Of a stretch of DNA of 41,236 nucleotides, positions 1 through 8,302 are shown one piece after another. The stretch spans positions 1 through 41,236 of the forward strand of contig NZ_BBUL01000074.1 in the NCBI RefSeq assembly GCF_000953825.1, read 5' to 3'. The notes under the pieces were generated by a model. It was given only the letters and a program-made list of their open reading frames with translations, was not told the DNA's origin and did not search any database. The stretch comes from Cellvibrio sp. OA-2007 (GTDB lineage: Bacteria; Pseudomonadota; Gammaproteobacteria; Pseudomonadales; Cellvibrionaceae). The position numbers were made by a program, and so were the translations under genes. The stretch's first letter is position 1. Each line of letters opens with the position of its first letter.

Positions 1-137
1 ACTGATTAACTATGCAGGCGTGGGGCGCAGCCCCACATAACAAAGGTCTGGGGCGGTAGCCCCTGTCGCAGCCCGAGCAACGAAAGCGCGAAGCGATTGA
101 GTGCGGGGCGAGTATGTTGCGGCTCTGCCGCATTCCT
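1..137. repeat. Left arm of 137-bp inverted repeat
   Basis: This arm matches the reverse complement of 41085-41221 at 132 of 137 positions; all five mismatches lie between 81 and 97. Within the arm are three short perfect hairpins: 20-36 (GTGGGGC, loop GCA), 50-63 (GGGGC, loop GGTA) and 118-132 (TGCGGC, loop TCT). It is much richer in GC than the flanking sequence. The arm ends within the stop codon of the kfrA-like gene. On a circular molecule the two arms are separated only by the 15 bases 41222-41236. Confidence 0.95.
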
Positions 138-774
138 ACTTGGTTTTTGATTTCGCCGCTTGCTCCATGCCCGCTAACTTGCCGCGCAATTCGGCAGCTT
201 CTTCCCCTGTGCGCTTGGCGTCTGCTCTAGCATCCCTTAATTCTTCCAGCAGTGACGGTAGCGACTCAATCCGTAATTCGGCTTTACCAAGTGCAACCTG
301 TGCTGCCTCGCGGGCTTTCGCTTCAGAGGCGATCTGTTCGCGTGCGCGAACAGCCTCCACTTCTAGCTGCTCTATTTGGCCAGATTGGCTTTGTGCTTGG
401 GCGCGTAGTGCATTCAATTCAGCCTCTTGCGCCTCGATTTGAGCCGCCTGACGCTCGTTCTCTCCGATAACACTTGCAAGATCACTTTGAAGCTCTGCGA
501 GCTTTGAATTTGCTTCTGCCGTAGCGTCCAGAATCCGGCGCGCAAGCATATTACTGATAGAGCGGGAAACCTCAGCATCTATTGCATCATCAATGGCCGC
601 GCTTGCACGGGATTGGCCAGCTCTCCAGTTTTGCAAAAATTTAACCACTGTTGCCATGCTGCCAGAACCAAGAGTATCTAAAACGGCGCGGTTGGTAGGT
701 TTTTGCCCTGCCGCGACTAGGGCGTCAGCTGCCGCGTTTACTTGCTCTTGTGTAATCGTTGCTTCGCGTCCCAT
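136..774 (-). CDS. kfrA: KfrA-like DNA-binding coiled-coil protein
   Basis: The first 60 residues (MGREATITQEQVNAAADALV, then a PTNRAVLDTLGSGSMATVVKFLQNW stretch in three helices) fit the KfrA N-terminal DNA-binding domain found in plasmid proteins. The rest, about residues 75-212, is an Ala/Glu/Arg-rich heptad-like coiled coil. KfrA of IncP plasmids is an autorepressor that forms filaments and supports stable inheritance. An upstream GTG at 783 keeps the frame open, but its bases are part of the GAGGTG ribosome site, so ATG at 774 is the better start (212 aa). The gene stands alone, transcribed away from the stb operon end, with a repeat-rich operator directly upstream. The stop codon touches the terminal inverted repeat. 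Confidence 0.85.
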   Translation of the reverse strand: MGREATITQEQVNAAADALVAAGQKPTNRAVLDTLGSGSMATVVKFLQNWRAGQSRASAAIDDAIDAEVSRSISNMLARRILDATAEANSKLAELQSDLASVIGENERQAAQIEAQEAELNALRAQAQSQSGQIEQLEVEAVRAREQIASEAKAREAAQVALGKAELRIESLPSLLEELRDARADAKRTGEEAAELRGKLAGMEQAAKSKTK

Positions 775-790
775 AAATATCACCTCTGTT

Positions 791-827
791 ACGTTATGTT
801 ATCTTAGTTATGTTATGATACGTTATG
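791..827. promoter_or_regulatory. Probable KfrA operator (GTTAT repeats)
   Basis: Five GTTAT units occur in 34 bases, at 793, 798, 807, 812 and 822. They form two GTTATGTTAT decamers 14 bp apart, and the octamer ACGTTATG opens (791) and closes (820) the stretch. It sits immediately upstream of the kfrA-like start, where KfrA proteins are known to autoregulate. The assignment to KfrA is inference. Confidence 0.6.
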
Positions 828-863
828 GTATTAACTAAAGCAAGGTCTTGCTAATATTCAGGC

Positions 864-889
864 AAAAAAAAGGAGGCATAAATGCCTCC
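864..889 (-). terminator. Rho-independent terminator of the stb-trbM operon
   Basis: An 8-bp perfect stem (GGAGGCAT, ATGCCTCC) with a 2-base loop lies at 872-889. It is followed on the minus strand by eight U (864-871). It lies 30 bases after the trbM stop. Confidence 0.9.
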
Positions 890-918
890 AAAGACCAACT
901 AATTTTGTTGTCGCAAAA

Positions 919-1416
919 TTACAGGTTGCTGTTAATTTCATCTCTGCATTTCGCGGCTTCTAGCGGATCTAATTTTTTGCAATTATTTCTAGCGTACTCC
1001 GCCGTCATTGTTACTATGCATTTTTGAAGGCTTTTTGCATCTATAGCAATCTTTTTTACTGATTTACAGTAGGCGGTTGCCCCTACTCTTGATGAGGTTA
1101 TAATCGCTAACTCAGTTGGTATATCCGTTGATGAATCCTTGGCCAACTGTTCATTGTCAACAGCATTATCTGTTGGGCAAAGTTTAAGGAAGTTTTTTCT
1201 GGCTTCAAGCGTTTTCTTCGGATTGATTCCAAAAGTACTTTTAATCACAATCTTATAATATTTTTTCAAAGCATCATCACATTCATGTGGCGGAGATCCT
1301 GTAGATAAACACATGATCGCTTCACAAGCGGCCTTTTTTTGTCCTGTAAAGTCAGCTTGTGTATTGGCCGCAAAAAATGCAGTCAACACAAGTACACCTA
1401 AAAGTTTGTTTTTCAT
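919..1416 (-). CDS. trbM: TrbM-like conjugal transfer protein
   Basis: The 165-aa product has a signal peptide (MKNKLLGVLVLTAFFAANTQA), so it is periplasmic. The mature start carries the TrbM signature ACEAIMCLSTGSPPHECDDA and several paired cysteines. TrbM/KikA/MpfK proteins accompany mating-pair formation genes on IncP and related plasmids; their exact role is unclear. The start at 1416 has AGGTGATTT in front and lies 7 bases after the stbC-like stop, so it is the last gene of the stb operon and is followed by a strong terminator. It is unusual that it sits with stb genes and 13 kb away from the virB operon. Confidence 0.85.
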   Translation of the reverse strand: MKNKLLGVLVLTAFFAANTQADFTGQKKAACEAIMCLSTGSPPHECDDALKKYYKIVIKSTFGINPKKTLEARKNFLKLCPTDNAVDNEQLAKDSSTDIPTELAIITSSRVGATAYCKSVKKIAIDAKSLQKCIVTMTAEYARNNCKKLDPLEAAKCRDEINSNL

Positions 1417-1423
1417 AAATCAC

Positions 1424-2008
1424 CTATTTTGGTTTGTGAGGGGGGTTAACTTTTTGATCTTCAACGTGCTTTAAAAATGCCTGCATATACACAGCTTCTT
1501 TGTACGAAGCCAGCTGCCAGCACACAGCGCCGCTGCACACAACAGATGCGACAATCACCAATGTAATTGCCACCGTTGCCCATGTTGGAATTGACGCTCT
1601 CCTGGAGCTGGATAAAACAGCCGTCATTCCACTTGATACCTCTTCGTACTGGCTTTTAAGGCCTTCGATAGCGAGAGCGTTTTGTTTTGTGAATTTTGCC
1701 TGTAAGCCGTCAATCTCCTTGGTGTTCGACTCTAAAGCCTTTGCAAAGGCTTGCTCGATATAGGAGTGCAGCTGTCCTTTCACAAAATCAATACGCTCGC
1801 CGCCTGCATCAAGTATTCCTTTATTAACAGTGTCCAGTGTCTCAATCATTCCCGATTTAAGAAGGTCGAATAATTGCGGCAATGATTCTTTTAACTGGTT
1901 GATGATTGGGCCAAGCTCGGCAACATCATCTTTTATGTGAAGTACATCCGACGCAATTTCAGCGATAATCGCGTTTTTTAATGCTTCAGTAGCGCTTTCG
2001 TTCTCCAT
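1424..2008 (-). CDS. StbC-like plasmid protein with one membrane segment
   Basis: The 194-aa product has a long helical, partly coiled-coil region (about residues 10-130). One hydrophobic segment at about 143-165 follows, then a short tail, suggesting a membrane-anchored protein. The frame is open up to 2089, but that would overlap stbB by 70 bases; ATG at 2008 has GAGGGCGG just upstream and is preferred. It is third in the stbA-stbB-?-trbM operon, the place held by stbC in R388-type stb operons, though the sequence itself is not decisive. Function unknown; a membrane anchor for the partition ATPase is a guess. Confidence 0.6.
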   Translation of the reverse strand: MENESATEALKNAIIAEIASDVLHIKDDVAELGPIINQLKESLPQLFDLLKSGMIETLDTVNKGILDAGGERIDFVKGQLHSYIEQAFAKALESNTKEIDGLQAKFTKQNALAIEGLKSQYEEVSSGMTAVLSSSRRASIPTWATVAITLVIVASVVCSGAVCWQLASYKEAVYMQAFLKHVEDQKVNPPHKPK

Positions 2009-2018
2009 GTTGCCGCCC

Positions 2019-2720
2019 TCATTTAAAAGTCGCTTTGAAAGCTGCATCAAGTGTTTCTTGTAATTCTGCGGCCAGCCATTTAAGTGCACGTTGCTGTGAG
2101 TATTTGACTTTTTCTTCTGGTGTACTCGCGGCCTTTATAAGTGCGTTGAAGTCCGTTGTATCGTCTAACACGCTTTCAACAGTTATATCTTTTCCGGTTG
2201 CGCGACTAAAAAAGTCATGTTGATACACCACAGCCTTTTTGTTTAAGGTGAATGTTTTTTCTGCTTTGTGGTAGGCGAACAACGACCAGAAATCGCGCTC
2301 TAATTGCACTTCGCTGTTTTCAACCATGTTAAAAACCAAGCGAATTTTTTCTGGAGGAACACCAATTGCAGCAAGTGCTTCGATTGTGGAAATGGTGTCT
2401 TTTATTTGTTTGTCGCGATGGATAACCGGAACCACAAAATAATCGAATATTTCGTGCGAGCCTTTGTACTGCTGCATGAGTGAAATTGTGTCGGCGACGT
2501 TAGACGACCCAACATCAACAATCGCATTATCGAAAAGAGCCAGCCCTTCGATTAGCTGCCCGTATTGTTTCCCTTTTAGATTGTCGTCAGAGTCGCCATC
2601 GTGAGCGTTGATTGTTTCTATCGGGATGGCTTTGGCGTTTTCCATCCGGGGCGAAAGCATGTACCGGGTTAAAGTGGATTTACCGACATTTCCTGAAAAG
2701 TTTGTGACCATTACATACAT
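2019..2720 (-). CDS. stbB: StbB-like ParA-family ATPase
   Basis: The 233-aa product starts MYVMVTNFSGNVGKST, a deviant Walker A motif at residues 7-16 typical of ParA/MinD ATPases and of StbB in IncW/IncN plasmids. A Walker-B-like strand (LFDNAIVDVGSSNV) follows near residue 65. In R388, StbB helps conjugation while StbA secures segregation and restrains transfer. The start has AGGA eight bases upstream. It lies 10 bases after stbA and 10 bases before the stbC-like gene, so the three are one transcript. Confidence 0.8.
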   Translation of the reverse strand: MYVMVTNFSGNVGKSTLTRYMLSPRMENAKAIPIETINAHDGDSDDNLKGKQYGQLIEGLALFDNAIVDVGSSNVADTISLMQQYKGSHEIFDYFVVPVIHRDKQIKDTISTIEALAAIGVPPEKIRLVFNMVENSEVQLERDFWSLFAYHKAEKTFTLNKKAVVYQHDFFSRATGKDITVESVLDDTTDFNALIKAASTPEEKVKYSQQRALKWLAAELQETLDAAFKATFK

Positions 2721-2730
2721 ACAAGTATTC

Positions 2731-3129
2731 CTATGTTTTCTTTAGTTGGTGGAGTAGCGGATTATTTGAACTTGTATAGAACTCCGCTTTTTGTTGCCGC
2801 TTTTCAGTGGCGGTAAGGGTTTGTTCCTGATCGTCACTCTCAGAAGTGCGCAACCTGGATAACTCTGTTTTTGCCACTGGAAGAACCGCGTCACTTGGCC
2901 TATCTGTGTTTTTTCCGGTCAAACCAAGCTCAAATAACACTTGCCGAAAATAGCGAACCGATACAGTTGAGCCGCCATCCCGTAAGGCCTCGCAAATCGC
3001 CTCATGGGGAACACGGTGCATTCTGGCTTCGAGGATTTCGCTTTTTAACAGCGAAACTTGCGAAGTAATAGGCAGTTTTTTGAAGCCCGGTATCGCCTTC
3101 GCCCGTTCGGTAATTTTGATTAAAACCAT
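2731..3129 (-). CDS. stbA: StbA-like DNA-binding segregation protein
   Basis: The 132-aa product has a helical N-terminal domain (residues 1-75) with EARMHRVPHEAICEALRDGG followed by SVRYFRQVLFELGL, which reads as a helix-turn-helix. A polar, disordered C-terminal half follows. That layout is typical of StbA proteins. It is the first gene of the operon, with GAGGTG before the start. The region directly upstream carries two arrays of repeats with an 11-bp period, the same period as the StbA-bound repeats of R388. Together these support StbA, although the sequence alone is weakly diagnostic. Confidence 0.7.
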   Translation of the reverse strand: MVLIKITERAKAIPGFKKLPITSQVSLLKSEILEARMHRVPHEAICEALRDGGSTVSVRYFRQVLFELGLTGKNTDRPSDAVLPVAKTELSRLRTSESDDQEQTLTATEKRQQKAEFYTSSNNPLLHQLKKT

Positions 3130-3149
3130 CTCAACACCTCATAAAGGTA

Positions 3150-3168
3150 ACACGAAAATTTTTCGTGT
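3150..3168. promoter_or_regulatory. Perfect 9-1-9 inverted repeat before stbA
   Basis: ACACGAAAA, one T, then TTTTCGTGT form a perfect inverted repeat between the stbA start and the phased repeats. It may be an operator for the stb promoter or an oriT element. Confidence 0.5.
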
Positions 3169-3189
3169 CCAGCAGTGACGGTGATTACA

Positions 3190-3279
3190 TGACAAACACC
3201 TGACAAATACAAGACAAAACGCCGGTATTTGGTCGCAAAAGTGTTTAAACCTGACAGACCCATGACAACACCCTGACAA
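3190..3279. repeat. Two arrays of 11-bp-phased TGACA repeats (candidate StbA site)
   Basis: The core [T/A]GACA starts at 3190, 3201 and 3212, and again at 3252, 3263 and 3274, so every step within an array is exactly 11 bp. The two arrays start 62 bp apart. R388 stb sites also consist of two sets of 9-bp repeats separated by 2 bp. The place, upstream of stbA and next to oriT, is the same. Confidence 0.7.
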
Positions 3280-3299
3280 CTCGCGAAGAACACACAAAA

Positions 3300-3400
3300 G
3301 CCGGGTATGTGTCGGTTACGACACAGGCACGCTATGGATGTATACACGTCGCTACGCGCCGTCTATAATCCCGTGCCAAAGGGGTACCCTTTGAAACCCA
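3300..3400. other. oriT: Candidate origin of transfer (oriT)
   Basis: This lies between the divergent stb operon and the mobC-relaxase genes, the usual place for oriT. It holds a perfect hairpin TGTGTCG-GTTA-CGACACA (3308-3325) and a second AAAGGG-GTA-CCCTTT (3378-3392). Just left of the second is TATAATCCCGTGCC (3364-3377), which faintly resembles nick regions of IncP/IncI type (ATCCTG-C). The nick position is not determined by the sequence. Confidence 0.55.
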
Positions 3401-3428
3401 AAATCAGCCTCTACGAGTCTCCAAAAAT

Positions 3429-3800
3429 ATGAGCGGTAATCAGGAAAAATTGAGGGAGAAATCGGTAGTAATTTCGTTCAGGTTGCCGGTGTCGGTTTAT
3501 GAGCCGTTTAGAGAGCCTGTGAACCAAACTTGCGGCGGAAACAGGTCGAAATTTTTTCGTGCTCTGTTTGTGGATAAGAAGGTTAAGTTTGTTGCTAATG
3601 GCAACCAGTCAGCGGGTGAGGATTACAAGAAATACTTGCACTTGGTGAACAAGGCTTCTAACAACCTTAACCAGCTTGCAAAGCTGCTTAATGGTGCCGA
3701 AAAGTCTGGAAAGATAACCTCCGCCCAATACCTCGCCGGGTTGAATAACTTGAATAGTATTCGCCTGCTACTGAATTCAAAGCTTGGTAAGGAGGATTGA
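3429..3800 (+). CDS. MobC-like relaxosome accessory protein
   Basis: The 123-aa product has an N-terminal strand-helix-helix region (KSVVISFRLPVSVYEPFREP, residues 11-30) that suggests a ribbon-helix-helix DNA binder. A C-terminal helix with NKASNNLNQLAKLLN (about residues 77-91) is the hallmark of the MobC family. Such proteins bind oriT and help the relaxase reach its nick site. It starts close to oriT and stops one base before the relaxase start, so the two are coupled. Confidence 0.75.
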   Translation: MSGNQEKLREKSVVISFRLPVSVYEPFREPVNQTCGGNRSKFFRALFVDKKVKFVANGNQSAGEDYKKYLHLVNKASNNLNQLAKLLNGAEKSGKITSAQYLAGLNNLNSIRLLLNSKLGKED

Positions 3801-3801
3801 T

Positions 3802-6800
3802 TTGATCATTCGTTACGGTGGTGGAAATGCCGGTATCAAGGAGTATTTAGAAGGTGGTCGAAAAATGGATCGCCATTTTGCCCGCGATGAAATGGACACG
3901 CGAATCCCGATTGAGGGTGATTTAGCCGTGACGCAAGCGGTATACGACTCAATTGAAGACAAAGGACAAGATCGTTATCTGCATATTACTTTGTCGTTCA
4001 ATGAGCCTGATGTAACCCCCGAATCGATTGCTGGTGTTTTCCAGCAATACAAAAACCAGCTGATGACAGCTTATAAGGACGATGAATTTAACATCTATGC
4101 GGAAATCCACTGGCCGAAGATCAAGGAGGCATACAACCACGCGAGCGACACAATGGAGGCTAGATACCCGCATGTTCATGTAGTGATCCCGAAGCGCAAT
4201 TTATTAACCGGCGGGATGTTAAACCCGGTTGGTATGCATGAGCAAAGCGTTAAGTACCTCGATGCGATCCAGGAGAAACTAAACCGTGATAACGGTTTGT
4301 CCTCGCCTCGCGATAATCCCCGCGTTGGAAATAACCACTATGAATCCGCGCTGGCTAAATACAAGGAAAAAGAATTTAAATCAAAGAATGGTGAAGTTAA
4401 GCAGGAAATATTTAAACAACTTCAAGAGCGGGATATTCGAACATGGGATGCCTTTAACACCATGTTGAGTGAGTACGGCGAGGTGAAAATTCGGAACGCT
4501 GCCACAAGCAACCCATATGCAGCAGTAAAAATGCCCGGTGATACGAAATTCACAAATCTAAAAGGCAATATTTTTAACAAAGCTTACATCGAAAACAGAA
4601 CCTTAGTTTTAGATCCAATCACAGACGCACAGGTATCAAACAGAATTGAAACCTGGCAGCAGATCCAAAGTCGCGAAATCAAATTTATAAGTAATGCCTC
4701 AGCCAAAGTTAAGGCTCATTACAAAAGTTTAAGTCTTCCAGAACGCCGCGAATATCTCACCCTGAAGGAGAACCAATATGAGCAAAAAAACAGACAACCA
4801 ACATTCGATAATGGAAAAAAAGGACTACCCAGCTTGCCAGAGGGAAATTACAAGCCAAGTCCTTTTGAATATGCCAGAGGCGTCGAGGCCGAAGGAGCGC
4901 GTAATTTGTATGAGCTGCGAGCAAGCAGTGTGGATTACTTCGGAGAGGCGCCAAATGCAAGAGATAGATTGTTTTTGCAGGGTCATGAAAACGATGACCT
5001 ACAGCACCTATATGAAGAACGAAGTCCTGGATTGCGACGTGATTTATATGCTGGAGGCGGCAGCGCAAGAATAAGCACCGCACTAACAGACGATCCAGCC
5101 TCTAGCGTTATCGGTGCGCGATTAGAAGCGGAAAACGCCAAGTCGAATAGCGCTTCATCATTAAAAAAATATGCGGAAATCAGAAAAAAATTAGATCCAC
5201 AAAGCCTGCTGGCATACGCGCAAGTCAAATATGGAATAGACCCCGCCAACCATAAAATATCAAAGGCAAAAGATGGCAGCCCTAGAATCAGCGCCGGAAA
5301 ATATAACTACAACGTGTCTGATTTTTTGACCAAACACATTGGGCTGAAGTGGGAAGAAGCGGCAGAAACCTTGGATAACCTATACGAAAAACAGGTGTTA
5401 GGTTTGGGCAGCAAACCAAAGTCAAAAGTGGCGCATATTGATGATTGGAGAAAGTTCAGAAATGACGTTTTTCCAAGCCACATAAAAACCTATGACCAAC
5501 TTAAAAACGAAATCAAAACAACGTCAAAAACATCGCTAAAAACCATAAATAACGAGTATTTTGCACAACGTAAAGCAATCACTAGTGATGATTCACTTAC
5601 AAGGTCGCAAAGGCATTACTTTAGATCGGTTGCGATACTGGAAAAATTACAAAAAATTGAGGTGTTGCGCGATGAAATTAACACGAAAAATAGGTATAAA
5701 GATCAAGTTAAATACCCGTATTCATCATTGTTTTATAACTTTGTAAAAACCGAAGAGGATTTCAACATGAAGATTTTGGAAAATTGGAAAAAAGCATACC
5801 AACCGAAGGCCGAACAATTGGGAAGTCCTAACTCCATTGGTTCCGGTAAACCCTTTACGCCTGAAAATATGCCTAGTGGTGCCGAGGCGGCTAAACGCGC
5901 TCGCTTGGTGGCACAACTGAACGAACAAGAGCGAGACAAAAAAGAGATAAAACTAAAAATAGGTGATTTACGCCCTCAGCCGTTAGCTAGTGGTGCTGTG
6001 GCTTTTACTCATCGAGAGCACGGCAAGCAGGTTTTTGTTAACCACCCGGACAGACTCGAATTAAACCGCGTTACAGAGCCAGATGAAGTGGCTGTGAGTT
6101 TAACTTACGCCATCGAGCGGTTTGGCTCGCCATTAGAAATTAAAGGCACAAAGGAGTTTCAACAGCAGGTTATAGAGGTCGCAGCCGAAAGGGATATGGA
6201 TATTACCTTTACCGACGAAAAATTGAATACAGCGCTTGCGGCGAAGCGTGAAGAGTTAGGAATGAAGCCATTACAAAGTAACTCCATTTCTGTTGCCGAA
6301 ATGGAGCTAGATAAATCGCTCCCGCTCGATAAGGCAATTGATAAGGCCTTGCTTGACTCAAGGGTAAAAGAGCTTACAGAAATTAATCGTGCTCCTGTAG
6401 ACCAAACCGACGCCGCAACGCGGAGCCAACTGGTGATGGATGTGCTAGAGCGACACGATGAGGTAAATTCTGGCTTTATGGACAGCGCAAAAATTGTAGA
6501 GATTGCACAACAAGATGTTGCGGCTTACAAGCATTTGGAGGGCAAGCCAGAGCAACAGAAAGTTGCTTTAGCAATGTATGGATTAATGCAATCCAAAGAT
6601 TTGGGTGCAGCGTACAGCACTGCAATCAAAGAAAATGGCCCGTCAGAACTTATGTTAACTATAGATGCTGCCAGGATTATTCAATCTAAGCCGGAGTTGT
6701 CAATCGTCCCGGATCAAAAACCAGAAAACCAAAACCTCAATGCCACCGTTAAATCTTTAGTCGATACCTCACCAGTTGAAGAGCCGACGAAAGATAAAGA

Positions 6801-7869
6801 AGTAAAAGCATTTACAGAATCGCTTGAAAGCTCAAAAAAGGCGTTGGAAACAAGCGCCGTCCCAACTGCTGCCGATATTGAAGCTCGTAACATCCATTAC
6901 GGTAACGCACAAGCTGAAGCGGCTACCGCACAACTTGCGGAAAAATTAGCGGCTGAAGGTGCAAAGGAATTAGCTGTATCCCGAGGTATTGGGTTGGGCG
7001 CTTTGTATTCTGATTCTGCACAAGAACGTGCATCAGAAAACGAAACAGCTAAAAAGCTGGAAGTCTCAGCTTATCAAAAATTAATAGCTGTTAGCCCGGA
7101 AAGAGCTAGTGAATTGGTTGCTATTGAACGCAGTAAAATTGTCAATGATGGACAACTTTCTAATTCAATTTACTTTGAATCCTCAAAATATGACTTAGCT
7201 AAAGCTGCCGATATGGAATCGCCTGAAAGCTCAAAAATGGCAGGCGTGAAGGATTTGCAAAGTAGAGTGGAAATCATCACCCAGCAGGAGGTGATTAAAC
7301 CCGAAGCAATAAAAGAATGGGCTAAAGTCGATGCTGAGCAATTCAAGCGCATCCAAGACCCAAGCGAGAAGGAGTTTGCGGCCATTCTAATTGTTGAAAA
7401 CATGCGCAATAAAATTTATCAGGAGACATTGCAGGCAAATGAAAAAGACCTATTAAAAACAGTAGAAGCTCTCAATAAAGAGAATGATCGCCGCGTTGAA
7501 GAAAAAGAACAGCGTAAAGCCGATACTAGCTTTGCTGTCGAGCAACCTAATCCAATCCAGAGAGTTATCGATCAAGCCGCAGTAATCGAAATGAACATGC
7601 GTCATGAAAAATTGCAATCCAAGTCTATTCCTGGTAGCGAAGTTGCTGAAACAGATTTGAAAGCGTTTACGCAAGTTAAGTCGCAAACAGAGAAAAATAC
7701 GATGGCAATTGCCATCGATAAAATGATGCTGGCCGACTCCGATTACAAAGTGCACGTTGCCCTAAATGCACCTGATGACCTTTACGTCACTATTGGTGCG
7801 GCTCATGCGGAGCAAGACACGGTTGCAGCCCAGCGCAACTCACAGCAAGACAAAGATATACAAATGTAA
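3802..7869 (+). CDS. Large relaxase with LPD7-like domain
   Basis: A TTG at 3802, six bases after AAGGAGG, gives MIIRYGGGNAGIKEYLEGG and a 1355-aa protein; a further TTG at 3784 lies upstream of that ribosome site and is unlikely. The N-terminal 145 residues hold relaxase motifs: Tyr5 and Tyr15 as candidate catalytic tyrosines, RYLHITLSF (His61), YAEIHWPKIK (Glu101, His103), and YPHVHVVIPKRNLLTGG (His124, His126) for metal binding. At about 725-815 a region with FVNHPDRLEL and RFGSPLEIKGTKEF resembles large polyvalent protein domain 7 (LPD7). The rest is helical and charged, with no helicase motifs visible. It would nick and lead transferred DNA at oriT. The MOB family is uncertain; MOBP-like is my best guess. 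Confidence 0.85.
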   Translation: MIIRYGGGNAGIKEYLEGGRKMDRHFARDEMDTRIPIEGDLAVTQAVYDSIEDKGQDRYLHITLSFNEPDVTPESIAGVFQQYKNQLMTAYKDDEFNIYAEIHWPKIKEAYNHASDTMEARYPHVHVVIPKRNLLTGGMLNPVGMHEQSVKYLDAIQEKLNRDNGLSSPRDNPRVGNNHYESALAKYKEKEFKSKNGEVKQEIFKQLQERDIRTWDAFNTMLSEYGEVKIRNAATSNPYAAVKMPGDTKFTNLKGNIFNKAYIENRTLVLDPITDAQVSNRIETWQQIQSREIKFISNASAKVKAHYKSLSLPERREYLTLKENQYEQKNRQPTFDNGKKGLPSLPEGNYKPSPFEYARGVEAEGARNLYELRASSVDYFGEAPNARDRLFLQGHENDDLQHLYEERSPGLRRDLYAGGGSARISTALTDDPASSVIGARLEAENAKSNSASSLKKYAEIRKKLDPQSLLAYAQVKYGIDPANHKISKAKDGSPRISAGKYNYNVSDFLTKHIGLKWEEAAETLDNLYEKQVLGLGSKPKSKVAHIDDWRKFRNDVFPSHIKTYDQLKNEIKTTSKTSLKTINNEYFAQRKAITSDDSLTRSQRHYFRSVAILEKLQKIEVLRDEINTKNRYKDQVKYPYSSLFYNFVKTEEDFNMKILENWKKAYQPKAEQLGSPNSIGSGKPFTPENMPSGAEAAKRARLVAQLNEQERDKKEIKLKIGDLRPQPLASGAVAFTHREHGKQVFVNHPDRLELNRVTEPDEVAVSLTYAIERFGSPLEIKGTKEFQQQVIEVAAERDMDITFTDEKLNTALAAKREELGMKPLQSNSISVAEMELDKSLPLDKAIDKALLDSRVKELTEINRAPVDQTDAATRSQLVMDVLERHDEVNSGFMDSAKIVEIAQQDVAAYKHLEGKPEQQKVALAMYGLMQSKDLGAAYSTAIKENGPSELMLTIDAARIIQSKPELSIVPDQKPENQNLNATVKSLVDTSPVEEPTKDKEVKAFTESLESSKKALETSAVPTAADIEARNIHYGNAQAEAATAQLAEKLAAEGAKELAVSRGIGLGALYSDSAQERASENETAKKLEVSAYQKLIAVSPERASELVAIERSKIVNDGQLSNSIYFESSKYDLAKAADMESPESSKMAGVKDLQSRVEIITQQEVIKPEAIKEWAKVDAEQFKRIQDPSEKEFAAILIVENMRNKIYQETLQANEKDLLKTVEALNKENDRRVEEKEQRKADTSFAVEQPNPIQRVIDQAAVIEMNMRHEKLQSKSIPGSEVAETDLKAFTQVKSQTEKNTMAIAIDKMMLADSDYKVHVALNAPDDLYVTIGAAHAEQDTVAAQRNSQQDKDIQM

Positions 7870-7914
7870 CTAATGCGATAATTATTTAAACCTAGACACA
7901 TGAGGAAAGTGAAA

Positions 7915-8247
7915 ATGAAAAAACTTTTAATGGCTTTGGCAGTATGTGCATCATTGGTAGGTTGTAACAGTGATGATAAGGGCGCGTCTTTTGTTGGTGT
8001 TTGGAAAAATAACGGCAAGTCGGCGCAGACTATGACTATCTCTAAAGTGGACGGAGGTTATCGTGTACAAGCTAAATTCGATGATCCCCAGTGGAGTGCG
8101 ATGGATGTAGAAATGAAACTGAAGGCGGAATCAGATCAGTATTTGGTAACGGAGGACGGGCAAAAGCGGATTTTAGAACTTGGTAGCGAAGGCGAATTAA
8201 AAAGTTATTTATATCGCGAGCCAAAAACCTTTGCTAAGGCCAATTAA
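7915..8247 (+). CDS. Small predicted lipoprotein
   Basis: The 110-aa product starts MKKLLMALAVCASLVGC, a lipoprotein signal with lipobox LVGC (Cys17), so it is probably membrane-anchored in the envelope. The mature part (FVGVWKNNGKSAQTMTISKV and onward) is strand-rich, like small lipocalin-type folds. The ATG at 7915 is chosen over 7900 because GAGGA lies about eight bases before it. It follows the relaxase by 45 bases in the same direction. Function unknown. Confidence 0.75.
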   Translation: MKKLLMALAVCASLVGCNSDDKGASFVGVWKNNGKSAQTMTISKVDGGYRVQAKFDDPQWSAMDVEMKLKAESDQYLVTEDGQKRILELGSEGELKSYLYREPKTFAKAN

Positions 8248-8302
8248 TATCAACACACAGCTTCCAAACCTACCAGCCATCCTACTGTAAGAGGTTAGTA
8301 AA

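Noticed and set aside
1-137. Insertion sequence ends, because of the long terminal inverted repeats
   Set aside because: No transposase is encoded in the window, the arms are far longer than usual, and they would flank the whole plasmid backbone.
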